From Aureobasidium sp. EXF-3400 (lineage: Eukaryota; Ascomycota; Dothideomycetes; Dothideales; Saccotheciaceae): 64,000 bases of DNA. Position numbers and translations under genes: made by a program. The DNA lies in contig SWBL01000041.1 in assembly GCA_024195585.1 (NCBI GenBank), positions 146,903 through 210,902 on the forward strand, written 5' to 3'. Positions 44,773 through 56,661 of this stretch are shown in pieces. A model generated the notes under the pieces. It saw only the letters and a program-made list of their open reading frames with translations, had not been told where the DNA came from and searched no databases. Each line of letters begins with the position of its first letter. The stretch's first letter is position 1.

Positions 44773-47700
44773 AAGGGGATATAGAAGATCGTTTGCAGTT
44801 TGGACGTCTTGTTGACGTGGCCGGCCACCAATCGAGCAGAATAGATGACCGGTTGGTCTGGCCGCGAACCTAGAAACGATTGTACGTGGAGCTGCTGCAT
44901 ACAACCATCCGTTCTGTGGGGGCAGAGCAAACCTGTTTCGTTAATGTACCCTCTGATCGTAGCGTGCCGACACCTGCACTCCCGTTGAGCGGTACAATGG
45001 GAATGGTACATGTATACCGCATTGTGTTGTATATTTTAGCTCTCAATCGTAATAAAATGGGACGCGATGTGTTGACTTCAGACCAGAAGAGTAACAAGAC
45101 ATCCGAGAAATACGTGTACGACGCGCTGAGCGGCTCGCTCGCTTAACGTTGGCTCGATTCTCTTGATCGACTACCTGGGTAGGAAGAGATGTGGGGATGA
45201 TTGGGGGGATGGGGCCTCTCTCGTGGGGCCACTTTTGGGAGTGTTCGTTCCAGCCTACGAGGTCTCCAGAGCAGAATGCGATTTGGAAATGCCAGCATCC
45301 CGCAGTGGCTTCCAGATCACGCGATTTGTGTACCAACGGTCAAACGTGTCGTAGGACTGAGGTGAGCCTGCCCTAAGCAGGTAATGCTCGTGATAGAGTA
45401 GGGCTTCTTGGAGGAGCAAGCTACAGCAAGTTTGCAGCGAGATTAGAGTTATGGAGAAGCGACCGAACGAATGGGATCGACGGGTGTATCTGTGTGCAAG
45501 TAGCATGTCGGCCATCTGTCCGTACGTCTCCACAAGTTCAAGCTCGTAATCGCAGCCGGCCGGTCATACTAGCGCTGCGGCTAATCAACCTTTAAGGAAG
45601 TAGTGTCGTGAATCAAGTGACTCATGAAGTTGACATGAACGCTCGATTTCAGAAACATCTCAGGGCGGAATTCAAATCATTGCTGTGTGGCTTGGCAAGG
45701 AGGAACAATGATCACAGATGAGACAGTAGCTGCGAGGAACCCGTCCATGGCTGCCGCATGCATCAGCCGAGACAACCTGCACGATGGGCGTACACCGTAA
45801 TGCCGCTGTGCTGGCCAATTGGCATCAGAAAGGAGCTGGACACTCAAGCAGCTGCACGGTAGTTTGCGGCATGTGCGTCCTCAAAACGGAGGTAGGTCCA
45901 AGGAGGGCGACGCCGCAAGGAACAAAGCGCTACAGTTACATGCAATACAAAAGGCGTTCAAGCCTCATAGTACCGAAGACCTGGGTATCGCTGTCACAGA
46001 GTCGGTGAATCAATGGTAATAATGAATTGATTGAATGCACAGTCTGGCTGACCTGGCCCCCTACTATGTGTGTGATAGCTGCAAGTCAGAAGGTACTGCA
46101 ATAATAATTGAGTGACGTTTTGATTTGCTTCGGTCTATGTGCTGCTCCGAAGCCCGAGCCACGCAGCTGGGACCGGCAGTGACAGAACTTTAATGGCGAG
46201 ACAGACATGAATTGTAGTCGTGCCAAAGTCACTCCTGGGGAGGGTTCAGACTTGGGGCCAACTAACTTGTAAGGCAGATCCGATTTGAAGATAAAGCAGA
46301 ATTGAGAACAGCGTACGCAGGGTGTGGGTTTCAAGTAAGGTCGATAGATAACATTTAAAGTTGCGGGCAGCGGGATTGTCATCCAACATGCCGCAGTGAC
46401 AGACCATGATCAACATGATGCATATGGTATAGTACATGTGGGAGTGATATCTCGGAAACCGTAACCGAATACTATGAATACACATCGTGATTCGCATCGC
46501 TCAGACAATGATCAGGTACATGTTGTGAACCTTAAAAATTGGGAGCCACAGGGAAGAGTTGCTTGAGGTATCATTCCATGCTCTTCAAAGGGTCTGGTTG
46601 AGTCTCCAACACTTGACAGCAGTTCAACTAGTTCTGCAGATAGTTGTCTCACAAAGTCATTCAAATTAAAAAACGGCTCCCTAGTCATCTTTGGATGAAA
46701 TCGACCTTAGATCCTGGCCGAACCCGTGGACCAAGCCTGATGGGTGGCCTGTGTAGATCGCGGATACCTTCGGTCAAACACAACCGAACAGGCCAACTCG
46801 CAAGCTGAAAAGATTGAGGCTTGAAAGCGTTACGTGTGAGCCCTTCCTTCGGCTCTGGAACGTTGGATCCACTATCTTCTGGACAACATCAAGAGCCGTC
46901 GCAGAACACATAACGACTGTCTGCTATGGAAGACTAGGTAACCCACCATCTGGTTTAAGATTCAGAACGAGAGATTGACTCACACGGTGTGCGCCGGGAG
47001 AACGACTGGTTGGGGGACTCGGCATGTGGAGCTTGTGGCTTGTCTCAAGCGAAGATCTCAAGCCATGGCCCCAATAACAAGGTTAGATACCGAAGCAACG
47101 CAGAAGTACTGTATAGATGCTAGCAAGTTGCAAAGGTCGACGCGTGTGCATTCATATGTATGAGCAGCAGCAGCTTCTCGACCAGATTTACAATTTCTCT
47201 GATAGATGACTTGTACATAAAAACTAATTCTGATCTTCACTAGAGTATCAGTAATCAGATGCAGGGCTGTACAATGGCCCATAACGGATATCGAACCAAT
47301 CATAGCGGCGGGGTGGCTTCCGCTCACACTGAGGGTGGCCCGTCAGGTCGTGGTTAGTGGCCCACAATAGATCGGATCGGCAGCGCGCTAGATCCATTGA
47401 ACTTGTCTGACAATGTTGTCGAGGATCCAGCTAGAACTGAGGACCCCGTCTTGGAATCAAGCCACGGTCTTGAGCCGTGGGTCGATTGACAGACGAAAGC
47501 CCCTGCGTCCGTTACTTGACTCGGACGGCTGATTGTCCTTAATTGAATAAGCCTCCCTGCCTCAAACGTGGAAGCCACATCGTTTGTCTGTCAAGAGAAG
47601 AGACCGTGTTTATGCGAGCACTTCTGTCAACCCGGTCCAGAAACAACCGCACGACAAACATAAGGGGTTCAGTTCTAACCTCAGTTCACCCCATTACCAG

Positions 47701-47782
47701 CGCTCTCCGACAGAACCATCTTTGTCTGATCGACACATCAGCTTGCCAGTGTTTTCTGCAACCATTCAACCATCAATCGAGC
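44773..47782. other. Gene-free interval, 3.0 kb, upstream of bZIP gene
   Basis: This is the largest gene-poor stretch of the window. I found no frame with recognisable protein character, no tRNA and no terminal repeats. A bulged dyad lies at 46746-46794 (GGCCTGT ... TCGGT ... ACCGAACAGGCC) and a small stem (CCACGG/CCGTGG) near 47462-47480. It probably includes the bZIP promoter and leader, and perhaps a non-coding transcript. Confidence 0.4.
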
Positions 47783-48592
47783 ATGGAATACCACCAAGCC
47801 TGCGTAACGACAGGCGCCAATCACCATCCCATATATGCACACCACAATCAAGGGTACACGCATACACCGCCTGTATGGTCAGCCGTACCGCAGGTATGCA
47901 GACCCAATAACAGGTCGCACATCATCTGTACTCATGCTATCTCAGTATTCCTATGGCTACGAGCAGCACCCGCTTGCTGCGCCAGTAGGAGACGCTTTCA
48001 ACCAAGCTCCGATAATGACTTCAGGCCACACGACGCCAGCTGAACCGATAGTTGTTGACGGCCACAACGGGTATGCCTCTGTTCCACCAGGGCATCCTGC
48101 AATATATCGTAATGGTGTTGAGGTCGACTACGGGCAACACATGCCTCCGACTGTAGAGTTCAACGTTGATGAACTCTTGGAGTATCAACGACGGCGCAGC
48201 AGTGCCACATCCGAAGAGAAGGAACCTCTGACGCCGGCACAGCGTAGGCGGAAAGCACAGAATCGGGCTGCGTATGTATTGAGAACTTCCGGATCTCGTG
48301 AATTAATCGATTGCTAACATATCGTGATGGTCACAGCCAACGAGCGTTTCGAGATCGCAAACGCCAGCGAGTGCAAGAACTAGAAGCTCAATTATCGGCT
48401 CTAGAGGTACGAACCAACTCTCTGGAGTCAGATAATGAGAAATTGAGACACGAGCTGCTCCGTGCAAAAGAAGAAAACGAAGTCCTACGAAGCATTAAGC
48501 AACCTCCGTCGCCGAACCACGTATTGCAGCCTGATCGCCGCAGAAAAGTACCAACAATAGGCAGGACTAATGTGAACCTACCAGCTCAATAA
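47783..48592 (+). CDS. bZIP transcription factor (AP-1/Yap-like basic region), 230 aa
   Basis: Three exons (47783-47893, 47946-48271, 48337-48592) close in phase to 230 residues. The last junction rebuilds the basic region RRRKAQNRAAQRAFRDRKRQ with the NxxAQxxFR signature of fungal AP-1/Pap1-type factors. A leucine zipper follows (LEAQLSALEVRTNSLESDNE, KLRHELLRAKEENEVL). The Cys-rich redox domains of Yap1 are absent; the protein ends soon after the zipper. An in-frame ATG at 47612 would add 57 residues of no clear character, so I prefer 47783. Nuclear regulator; target unknown. Confidence 0.88.
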
Positions 48593-49078
48593 CAACTACA
48601 CTACGGCCTTGGATGCATTGTCGATACCGAGGCCTTCTTTTTGCGACTCACCATTCTCTGTAAACAGCCCAGACGCAGCCAATACATAACGTCTTTCATT
48701 TATGTTTCTGTCTTTGCCCCGAAGTTGTGGGATCGCAAGCCGGGCGTTTTGTGGGTTCGAATTTGTATAGAAGATCGGATGCCGGAATTGTCTTACAGCA
48801 TGTTGTCCGAACATGCGGCTAATTTGGTCAACTTTGGTAGGGTTGTGTTGACGTTCATAACCAAATCAAATACCACGTTTCATACAGGACCGATTCTTGT
48901 TCGTCAATCGTCCGGTATCCCAAGCATGAATTACGAATCTGTGGTTGTGGATGATAGGCCTGCAACGCCGCGGAGCCTAGCAGATGGCGCGCTAGGATCA
49001 GGTATTTCGGGCTCGTATGTTGAAAGATGATCATTTCCGACGGGCTGCGACTCGAGTCATGTCGGAAAGCGGGCAGGT
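48593..49078. other. Convergent 3' interval of bZIP and phosducin-like genes
   Basis: The 486 bp between two gene ends contain a plus-strand open stretch (48641-49030) without protein character or a good start. No gene is called. Confidence 0.4.
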
Positions 49079-49982
49079 CTAGTCCCAATCACTGTCGCTA
49101 TCATCATTACCCAGACCGGCGCCTTGGCCGGCGCTACGAAGAGTAGATTGTACCTCATCATCGTGTTGACGAGGGTGCAGTCTCGAGTCGTTAGGGTCAA
49201 CGGCGCCCAAAGAACGAAGCAGATCCTCCAGGTCGCGGACAGTTGTGCGATCACCCTTCAGATCGCGCAAAGTGACTAGTTGGCGCTTGATGTCGCCATC
49301 CTTGTAGACCAATACGGTCGGAGTATTTCTGTCGGGATAGCCTTCGATACAAAGATCTGCCTGAATCTGACAGAACTTGATGTCGCCGAACTTTGTAGCC
49401 AACTCGCGCCAGATTTCAACCAATAGACGGGACTCAACGTTTGTACCAGAGGACGAGGTGAGGAGTACCAAGACGTAGGCTTTCTTTGATTCTTCGGTCA
49501 CATCGCGCGACCAATCAGGCTTTTGCACAGGGTAGACCTGGTTGTAGACGGAGGCGGATTGGATGGCAGCGAGTTCGTTGAATCGCTTCTGACTGGAGGA
49601 GGAAGGCGTAAGATAAGAAGAAGGCGGGGCAGGGGGGCGAGCTTACCGGTAGAACTCGAGAAAGTCTTCGTCTTCCTCATCTTCAAGCTCAGCTAGTTCG
49701 TCGAGCTCCTTGCCTTCTAAACGGTTCTCATGGGCAAGTCTACGGGCTTCGGTCAAGGCTTCCTCGATCATGGGGGTGGGCGAGGGAGGCTTTTCGGGGA
49801 TGATCTTGTGCTTGCGAAGGATATCATTCCTGGTCTGGTGAGCAAGCCATGTCGGTATAAGAAGACAGAGTGTAAATGAAGAAGCAGGCGGCTTACCATT
49901 CGGTGTCGGCATTGGGGTCGTCGATAGGAACATTGACTGGCATGTCGGGCATGCCGCCAGGCATACCTCCCATACCTTCCAT
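49079..49982 (-). CDS. PLP2: Phosducin-like protein (Plp2/PDCL3 family), 260 aa
   Basis: Three exons (49897-49982, 49647-49829, 49079-49592) close in phase to 260 residues. The Met/Gly-rich start (MEGMGGMPGGMPDMPVNVP) precedes NDILRKHKIIPEKPPSP and an acidic coiled region (ELAELEDEEDEDFLEFYRQK). The thioredoxin-like domain follows (SRLLVEIWRELATKFGDIKF, TPTVLVYKDGDIKRQLVTL). The acidic end DDSDSDWD is typical. Family members are co-chaperones of the CCT chaperonin in actin/tubulin folding in the cytosol. It is head-to-head with SEC21 across 239 bp. Confidence 0.94.
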
Positions 49983-50221
49983 GTTTGCGGTAGTTACAAG
50001 GAGAAAATGTCTTGTGCGTCTGGCAGCAGTCGAGAGCTGTTCCAGAATAATGGGAAAGCGCGGAGAGGGTCCAACTGCAAGGTCCGTTGGAGGGGCCTTG
50101 GCGGGGATGACGGGGGTGTCGACGGAAGGTGCCGCGCTCGGGGGTTAGGGAGTTGTGGATGCTACGTTTACAGTCCATGGCCTGTCGAGTGCTATACACG
50201 CCAGGCAATTGAAGACCAACC

Positions 50222-53110
50222 ATGAGCTACGACAAAAAGAACGAGGACGAGGCCGGCCTGCTCAAGGTCGACCGCACCTCGGTCTTCCAGGAGGGTCCGT
50301 ACATCAAGACCCACCACGCCGAGCTGAACATGTTGCTAACCAGCCCTCATAGCTCGTGTCTTCAACACATCGCCCATCTCGCCTCGCAAATGCCGTGTCC
50401 TGCTCACCAAGATCTCACTATTGCTCTTCACCGGCGAGAAATTCCCCCAGAACGAAGCCACCTCTCTCTTCTTCGGCATCTCCAAGCTGTTCCAAAACAA
50501 AGATGCTGCCCTCCGCCAAATGGTCTACCTGGTCATCAAGGAGCTCGCCAACACCGCCCAGGACGTCATCATGGTCACCAGCAGTATCATGAAGGACACT
50601 GCTGTCGGAAGCGATGTCGTATACCGTGCCAACGCCATCCGTGCTCTGTGTCGCATTATCGACGCTTCCACCGTCCAGGCTATCGAGCGCAACATCAAGA
50701 CGGCCATTGTCGACAAGACCCCCTCCGTTTCTTCTGCCGCTCTCGTATCTTCCTACCACTTGCTGCCCATTGCCCGCGACATTGTCCGCCGCTGGCAGAG
50801 TGAGACCCAAGAGGCTGCTTCGAGCACAAAGTCCTCAGGTGGCTTCTCCCTTGGCTTCGGTACCTCAGCCTCACACAGTCTTGCTGCATCAAACACAAAC
50901 TTCATGACCCAATATCACGCTATTGGTTTGCTCTACCAAATGCGCTCTCACGATCGCATGGCTCTGGTCAAGATGGTTCAACAGTACAGTGCCCCTGGAG
51001 TTGTCAAGAGCCCCGCAGCCCGTCTCATGCTCGTTCGTCTGGCCGCCAAGCTTATCGAGGAGGATGCCGGTCTTCGCGCTCCCATGATGAAGCTGCTCGA
51101 TGGCTGGTTGCGTGACAAGAGCGAGTTGGTCAACATTGAAGCTGCAAAGGCTATCTGTGAAGTCGGCGATTTGACCGACAACGAGGTTATGCAAGCTGTC
51201 CACGTCCTTCAACTCTTCTTGACTTCTCCCCGATCTGTCACCAAGTTCGCTGCTATTCGCATCCTTCACAGCTTTGCCTCTTTCAAGCCTGAGGCTGTAC
51301 GCCAATGCAATCCCGACATTGAGGCTCTCATCACAAACTCTAACAGATCTGTTGCAACATTCGCCATCACCACCCTCCTCAAGACTGGCAACGAGTCAAG
51401 CGTTGATCGTCTCATGAAGCAAATATCTGGCTTCATGGCCGAGATTACCGATGAGTTCAAGATTACTGTTGTTGAGGCTGTTCGCACTCTCGCCCTCAAG
51501 TTCCCTAGCAAGCAGGCTGGTATGCTTGCATTCCTCAGCACCTCGATCCGCGATGAAGGAAGCTACGAGTTCAAGAGCAGCGTTGTTGAGGCCATTTTCG
51601 ACCTTATCAAGTTTGTGCCGGAAAGCAAGGAGGACGCTCTTTCTCACCTGTGTGAATTCATCGAGGACTGCGAGTTCACCAAGCTGGCTGTCCGCATTTT
51701 GCACTTACTGGGTATGGAGGGTCCCAAAACTGCCAACCCTACCAAGTACATTCGTTACATTTACAACCGTGTTGTACTCGAGAACGCCATTGTGCGCGCA
51801 TCTGCCGTCACTGCTCTTGCCAAGTTTGGTGTTGGTCAGCAAGATCCCGATGTTAAGCGCAGCGTCAACGTTCTTCTCACCCGTTGTCTCGATGACACAG
51901 ACGATGAGGTTAGAGATCGCGCAGCCCTCAACTTGCGTCTAATGAAGGAGGATGACGACATGGCTAGCAAATTTGTCAGAAATGGTAAGATATTGCTAAA
52001 CTTGATGTGTTTGATAAAGGTGTGCTAATTTGTCATCTAGACTCCATGTTTTCGTTGCCAGTTCTGGAGCACCAGCTTGTCATGTATGTGACAGCCGACT
52101 CATCGGCTGCCTTCTCTCAACCTTTTGATCTTGGTTCCGTGCCTGTCGTCACTCGTGAACAATCGCTCGCCGAGGACCGTACAAAGAAACTCACCACCGC
52201 TACTCCTACCCTCAAGGCACCTTCAGCCGGACCCAAACCTGCGGCTGCCCGTGGTTCAGCAGAAGCTGCTGCCTCGGCAAGCGCAGCTGCTCAGAAGTAT
52301 GCTCAACAACTCCAAGCCATCCCCGAACTTGCTTCGTATGGAGGTGTTCTAAAGAGCAGTGCTATCGTCGAGCTGACCGAGAGCGAGACCGAGTATGTTG
52401 TCACTGCTGTCAAGCATTTGTTCAAGGAGCATGTTGTCATCCAATACGATATCAAGAACACGCTGCCCGACACAGTCCTTGCCGATGTAACAGTAGTGTG
52501 CACACCTACAGCGATGGACGAGTCAGAAGACAGTGGTCTGGAAGAAGAGTTTACTATTCCTGCTCCCCTGCTCAAGACAGACGAGCCTGGCACTGTTTAC
52601 GTGTCGTTCAAGCGCCCTGAAGGTCAAGAGTTCTCTGCGGCAAACTTCAGCAACGTGCTCAAATTCACAAGCAAGGAGATTGATCCGTCGACCAACGAAG
52701 CCGAAGAGCAGGGTTACGAAGACGAGTACGAAATCTTTGACTTGGATCTTGTTGGGTCCGACTACATCGTGCCCGCGTTCGCTGGCAACTTCGACAGCAT
52801 CTTCAACGGGATTCCCTCGGACGATGAGCACGAGGCCGAAGAGACATTGCAGCTCTCTAACGCCAAGACTCTGGCTGAAGCAACCGAGCTGCTTGTCAAG
52901 AGCTTGGGTATGCAGCCTCTCGAGGGCAGCGAAGTGACGGTTTCTACAAGCACGCACAGTCTCAAGCTTTACGGCAAGAGCGTGACGGGTGGCAAGGTGG
53001 CATCGCTGGTCAGAATGGCATTCAGTGCCAAGAGTGGAGTGACGATCAACATCAAGGTACGAAGTGAGGAGGAGATGTTGGCAGCACTTGTTGTTGGAGG
53101 AGTTGCATGA
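50222..53110 (+). CDS. SEC21: Coatomer gamma subunit Sec21, 924 aa
   Basis: Exons 50222-50294, 50353-51984 and 52041-53110 close in phase to 924 residues, near yeast Sec21 (935). The first junction rebuilds VDRTSVFQEARVFNTSPISP. The adaptin-like trunk includes LFTGEKFPQNEATSLFFGIS and MVYLVIKELANTAQDVIMVT. An Ala/Pro-rich hinge (near 52200-52310) precedes the appendage domain (LPDTVLADVTVVCTP, then YEIFDLDLVGSDYIVPAF). It is the gamma-COP subunit of the COPI coat in Golgi-to-ER transport. Confidence 0.97.
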
Positions 53111-53553
53111 TGGGTACACGAGTGGTGAGATGGGGATGTGGGGCACTGGCGTTATAATGGGGAGCATGAACCAGCGTGTGTGCTTTTATTTGTTTGGTTA
53201 TGGACGAAGGCGGACGGTAGAAAAAAAGCGTCTACGAGTCGTTGTTCTTGAGATCAGTTAATTATGTATTTTGGCGTCGATGTGAATGTGGTCGGTAGTT
53301 TGCTGCTCCTGCTGCGTGTATTGACATTGTGGGTGATGACGACGGTGTCGATGTGGCTTGGCCAGGGCCCAGGGGATGGCGGAGAACGTCTCGACTCTCT
53401 CGGACGTCGACAGCTGGACGTTTGACCTGAACAATGAAGACGACCTGATACGCCCTAATAACACCCTGCAATCACTCTCCGCCGACCATCCCGACTCTCA
53501 TCGCCTACCTGAATAGAACACACCATCAGAACACGCAAACACACGTCGCAGCC
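53111..53553. other. Interval between SEC21 and SED5
   Basis: The 443 bp hold the SEC21 3' end and the SED5 promoter. No gene is visible. Confidence 0.4.
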
Positions 53554-54637
53554 ATGTCGGCAGCCACATCGTCAATCCAGGACCGCACTCCAGAGTTCCG
53601 CTCCATCCTCGCCCTCGCCCAAAAACGCCTCGCCCACACAAAGATTCCACAGAACCGACAACATTTGCTGCCCAACAATGCCCAACTCTCAGCCCAGCCT
53701 ACGCACAAACAGCGCAGCGAGTTTGCGCGCAAGGCCGCCGAGATAGGAAGGGGCATTGCAGCCACCGTCGGCAAACTCGAACGCCTTGGACAACTGGCTC
53801 GCCGCAAGACCCTCTTTGACGACAAGCCTGTTGAAATCGCCGAACTCACCTATGTCATCAAGCAAGATCTTGCTGCGCTGAACCAACAGATCGGCGCCTT
53901 GTCAACGATAAACAAATCAGCGCATCCCAAGGGCGGACAAGATCAAGAAGGCCAACACAATGAGAATGTCGTCGTCATGCTGCAAAGCAGATTAGCAAAC
54001 GTCGGAGGCAACTTCAAGGAAGTCTTGGAAGTGCGGTCTAAGAATGTACAAGCCAGTCGCTCACGTCAAGACAACTTTGTCAATACCGTTGGTAGCAATG
54101 CTGGACATTTGGTACCTCAGGGACGCAGCGATAGCCCGCTATACGCGCCACCGTCACGAGGCCGCTCGCCACAACCGCCGATGAATCAAGGACAAGATCT
54201 TCTGACGCTGGAACCGCCGAGCGCATCTTCATCGGCTTTGACACGAGGCGCGCAATCAGAGCAACAAATGCTACTCCTTGAAGAAGGAAACCAGAATAAT
54301 GGATACATACAACAGCGCGGCGAAGCCATAGAAGGCATTGAGCGCACAATCGCCGAACTCGGAGGTATCTTTGGTCAACTGGCTCAAATGGTTAGCGAGC
54401 AGAGCGACATGATCCAACGCATTGACGCGAACACCGAGGATATCGTCGACAATGTCGAAGGTGCGCAACGCGAACTTATGAAGTACTGGTCTAGGGTGCA
54501 AGGCAATAGATGGCTTGTGGCCAAGATGTTTGGTGTTTTGATGATCTGTGAGTTTCTTCCTTTTCTCCTCATCACCTGCGTTCGCAATACTGACATGATT
54601 AACAGTTTTCTTGTTATGGGTTCTCATCGCTGGTTAA
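53554..54637 (+). CDS. SED5: Syntaxin-5 type t-SNARE Sed5, 341 aa
   Basis: Two exons (53554-54547, 54606-54637) close in phase to 341 residues. The N-terminus (IQDRTPEFRSILALAQKR) has the short peptide recognised by Sly1 in syntaxin-5 proteins. An N-terminal helical bundle follows (LAALNQQIGALSTINK). The SNARE motif includes IEGIERTIAELGGIFGQLAQ and SEQSDMIQRIDANTEDIVDN, with the central Gln before RID. The last 32-nt exon completes a C-terminal anchor (VLMIFFLLWVLIAG). It mediates ER-Golgi and intra-Golgi membrane fusion. It lies 202 bp before a transposon. Confidence 0.96.
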
Positions 54638-54837
54638 ACCGTGGGTACTGCTTCATTGGCAAGGCGTATAGGCGTATTTTGGGTACTAGGAAAGAGACAG
54701 ACTGCACCACTTTTTGCAGCAATCACAAGGCAACTTTTTATTACAATCGGGGCAACACAGCAATCGACAGAGGGAGGCTTTTGGAGTGTCTCCTTTTTCT
54801 ACTCTTGCATTTTCCAAACCAGCTAGACTTTTTGTAC

Positions 54838-54839
54838 TA
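54838..54839. other. TA target-site duplication, left copy
   Basis: TA directly abuts the left inverted repeat. The matching TA is at 56660-56661. This is the insertion signature of Tc1/mariner/pogo elements. Confidence 0.8.
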
Positions 54840-54863
54840 CTGAAGTTGACTAGCTAGTCGCGC
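54840..54863 (+). repeat. Left terminal inverted repeat, 24 bp
   Basis: It begins CTGAAGTTGACTAGC and ends GTCGCGC. It is a perfect reverse complement of 56636-56659. Confidence 0.93.
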
Positions 54864-54941
54864 ATGCGGGGTACTCGCGCGTCTCAACTCGCGTCTTAAC
54901 CCTCTGTTTATTCCTCTTCTTCTGATGTATATACACAACCA

Positions 54942-56516
54942 ATGGAGTTATCTTGCGAGAAGAACATTACTAATGCGATCGAGGGGTTCAAAACTAGTCA
55001 ATACAAGAGTTTAAGATCCGCCGCCGCCGAATTCGACCTCCCGGAATCGACAGTTCGCGGCCGCTACTATAGCCAGCCCTCCCGTCTCGAATCACACAAC
55101 AAGGACCGTAGATTAACCGATTTACAAGAGGAGGCCCTTGTTTAGTGTATTATTAAGCTAGATAATCAACATAGGGCCCCAACTAAGGTCCGAATTCGCG
55201 CAATAGTTAGCTAGATTTTTCGCGAAGAGGGAGTCTATTAGCAAGTTAGCTGCCGATAGGTTAATCGCTTTATTTCGCGCTATCTAGATATCGACAAGTT
55301 GATTAGCAAGTTCCAGGAGTCTAATAGGATCAACTAGGCTATAGAGGAGAATGTTCGTATATAGTTTTAGTATCTAAATTAGTAAATGAAGAAGTACAAG
55401 ATCTAGCGGGAAAATTTGTATAATATGGATAAACATAGCTAGGGACTTAGGATCTATACGTAACAGACTGTTATAGGCAGGTCTACAAACAAGACTATAG
55501 GCTAAAAGAAAAAGAGGACTCGAACTAAGGCTTTATAGGACTGTAAGTAGGTATTAATTATTAAGTATATCTCTACGGCTTTTAAAACCATCGAACCTCT
55601 AGTTATCTTTAAAGGCAAGATAGTCTAGCTTAATAATTTTTCTAAATAGCCTCCCCTATACTATTATACAGCATAGGAGAATGGCTAGATAGATGATTAG
55701 ATCGGTACCTAGTGGTTAAAACAGGTATTTATTCCTTATACTTAGCTAGCCAAAAAGTCTACCTATAGATTACTTATTCTAGATAGCCATAAGAGCTATA
55801 TTAACAATATTTTCGAAAAGATTATAGAGGACAACAAGATAATACTCTATACTCTTCTACCACATACTTCTAATATTCTCTAACCCTTAGATCTAGCTGC
55901 ATTTTCACCTTTAGCTACCCACTATAAGTCTAATCTGTATAAGCTACAACAATTCTTAGATGCTAGTCCTATTAAGCGCAAAGACTTTCTAGTACTCTAC
56001 GACAAGGCACATAAGGAAACTATAAAAGAAAAGGTCATCCGGAACTACTAGAAAGAAGCTAGTATTATCCCCTAGAATCTAGATATGGTCTATTAAAAGG
56101 AGGAGGTCTAGATCACTAATTATAACCTAACACTACTACTATAACTATAAGTAATTAGTACGCCTGTACATCTAAGAGACACTTAATAGTGTATAGACTA
56201 GATTACTAGGCAAGAAGACTTATTTAAAGCTAAGTACGAGCTCTTAAAGCTAGTTTATAAGAAGTCCTAAAAAGCTCACAAACTAGCTACTATTAAATTA
56301 GTATAACGTAGCGAAACCATTGAACAAAAAAACCGCTATATTATTTAGATGATTAATGAGAAGCCTCGTAAGCGTGTTACAAGGGCTAAAGGACGTGGTT
56401 TAATCGATTAGATCGATGTATTACGACGATAAGAGGATTACTATCTTAGAATCCTTCGCGAGCGTGAAAACAACGACAGAATAGCTAGATCTGTTCGTGG
56501 AAGGATGAAGAAGTAA
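54942..56516 (+). pseudogene. Pogo-clade transposase with many nonsense codons
   Basis: The frame runs 525 codons from ATG 54942 to TAA 56514-56516 without a frameshift. The first 67 codons are intact and form a psq/CENP-B-type helix-turn-helix (YKSLRSAAAEFDLPESTVRG). Later pieces show the DDE region: NMDKH near 55425, LLILDSHKSYINNIFEKII near 55770, and a conserved LQPLD site near 55880 where the Gln codon is now TAA. Dozens of TAG and TAA codons stand where Gln or Trp would be expected; I saw no TGA. That fits C-to-T change at CpA on both strands (CAG, CAA and TGG to stop), i.e. repeat-induced point mutation. No working transposase can be made. Confidence 0.9.
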
Positions 56517-56635
56517 TCATCTACATATATATTAAATTTGGAACGAATTAAGTCGCTCGTCGTTGAATGCGACCGTGGAGAAGTTGTGGTATACCACGAA
56601 TTTTGAAGCTGGTGTTCTGCGCGGATAGACCGTGC

Positions 56636-56659
56636 GCGCGACTAGCTAGTCAACTTCAG
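56636..56659 (-). repeat. Right terminal inverted repeat, 24 bp
   Basis: It is the perfect reverse complement of 54840-54863, ending GTCAACTTCAG before the TA duplication at 56660-56661. Confidence 0.93.
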
Positions 56660-56661
56660 TA

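Larger units (their letters stand above)
54840..56659 (+). mobile_element. Pogo/Fot1-like Tc1-mariner DNA transposon, complete ends, RIP-mutated
   Basis: The 1,820-bp element is bounded by perfect 24-bp inverted repeats (54840-54863 and 56636-56659, beginning CTGAAGTTGACTAGC) and flanked by TA duplications. One long frame from 54942 to 56516 encodes a degenerate transposase. From about 55140 the DNA turns strongly AT-rich and TA-rich compared with its flanks. It is not autonomous, but its ends are intact, so cross-mobilisation by an active relative is possible. It lies between SED5 and ERG4 and does not interrupt a recognisable gene. Confidence 0.93.

Noticed and set aside
47612..47782. 57-codon N-terminal extension of the bZIP protein
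   Set aside because: It is in frame but has no conserved character. I treat it as leader sequence, without proof.
48641..49030. 129-codon plus-strand open frame between bZIP and PLP2 genes
   Set aside because: It starts at a non-ATG codon or late ATG, has no domain character and lies in overlapping 3' regions.
54942..56516. Reassigned stop codons (UAG/UAA read as Gln/Trp) in the transposase
   Set aside because: All neighbouring genes use TAG and TAA as normal stops, and CpA-to-TpA mutation explains both Gln and Trp positions.
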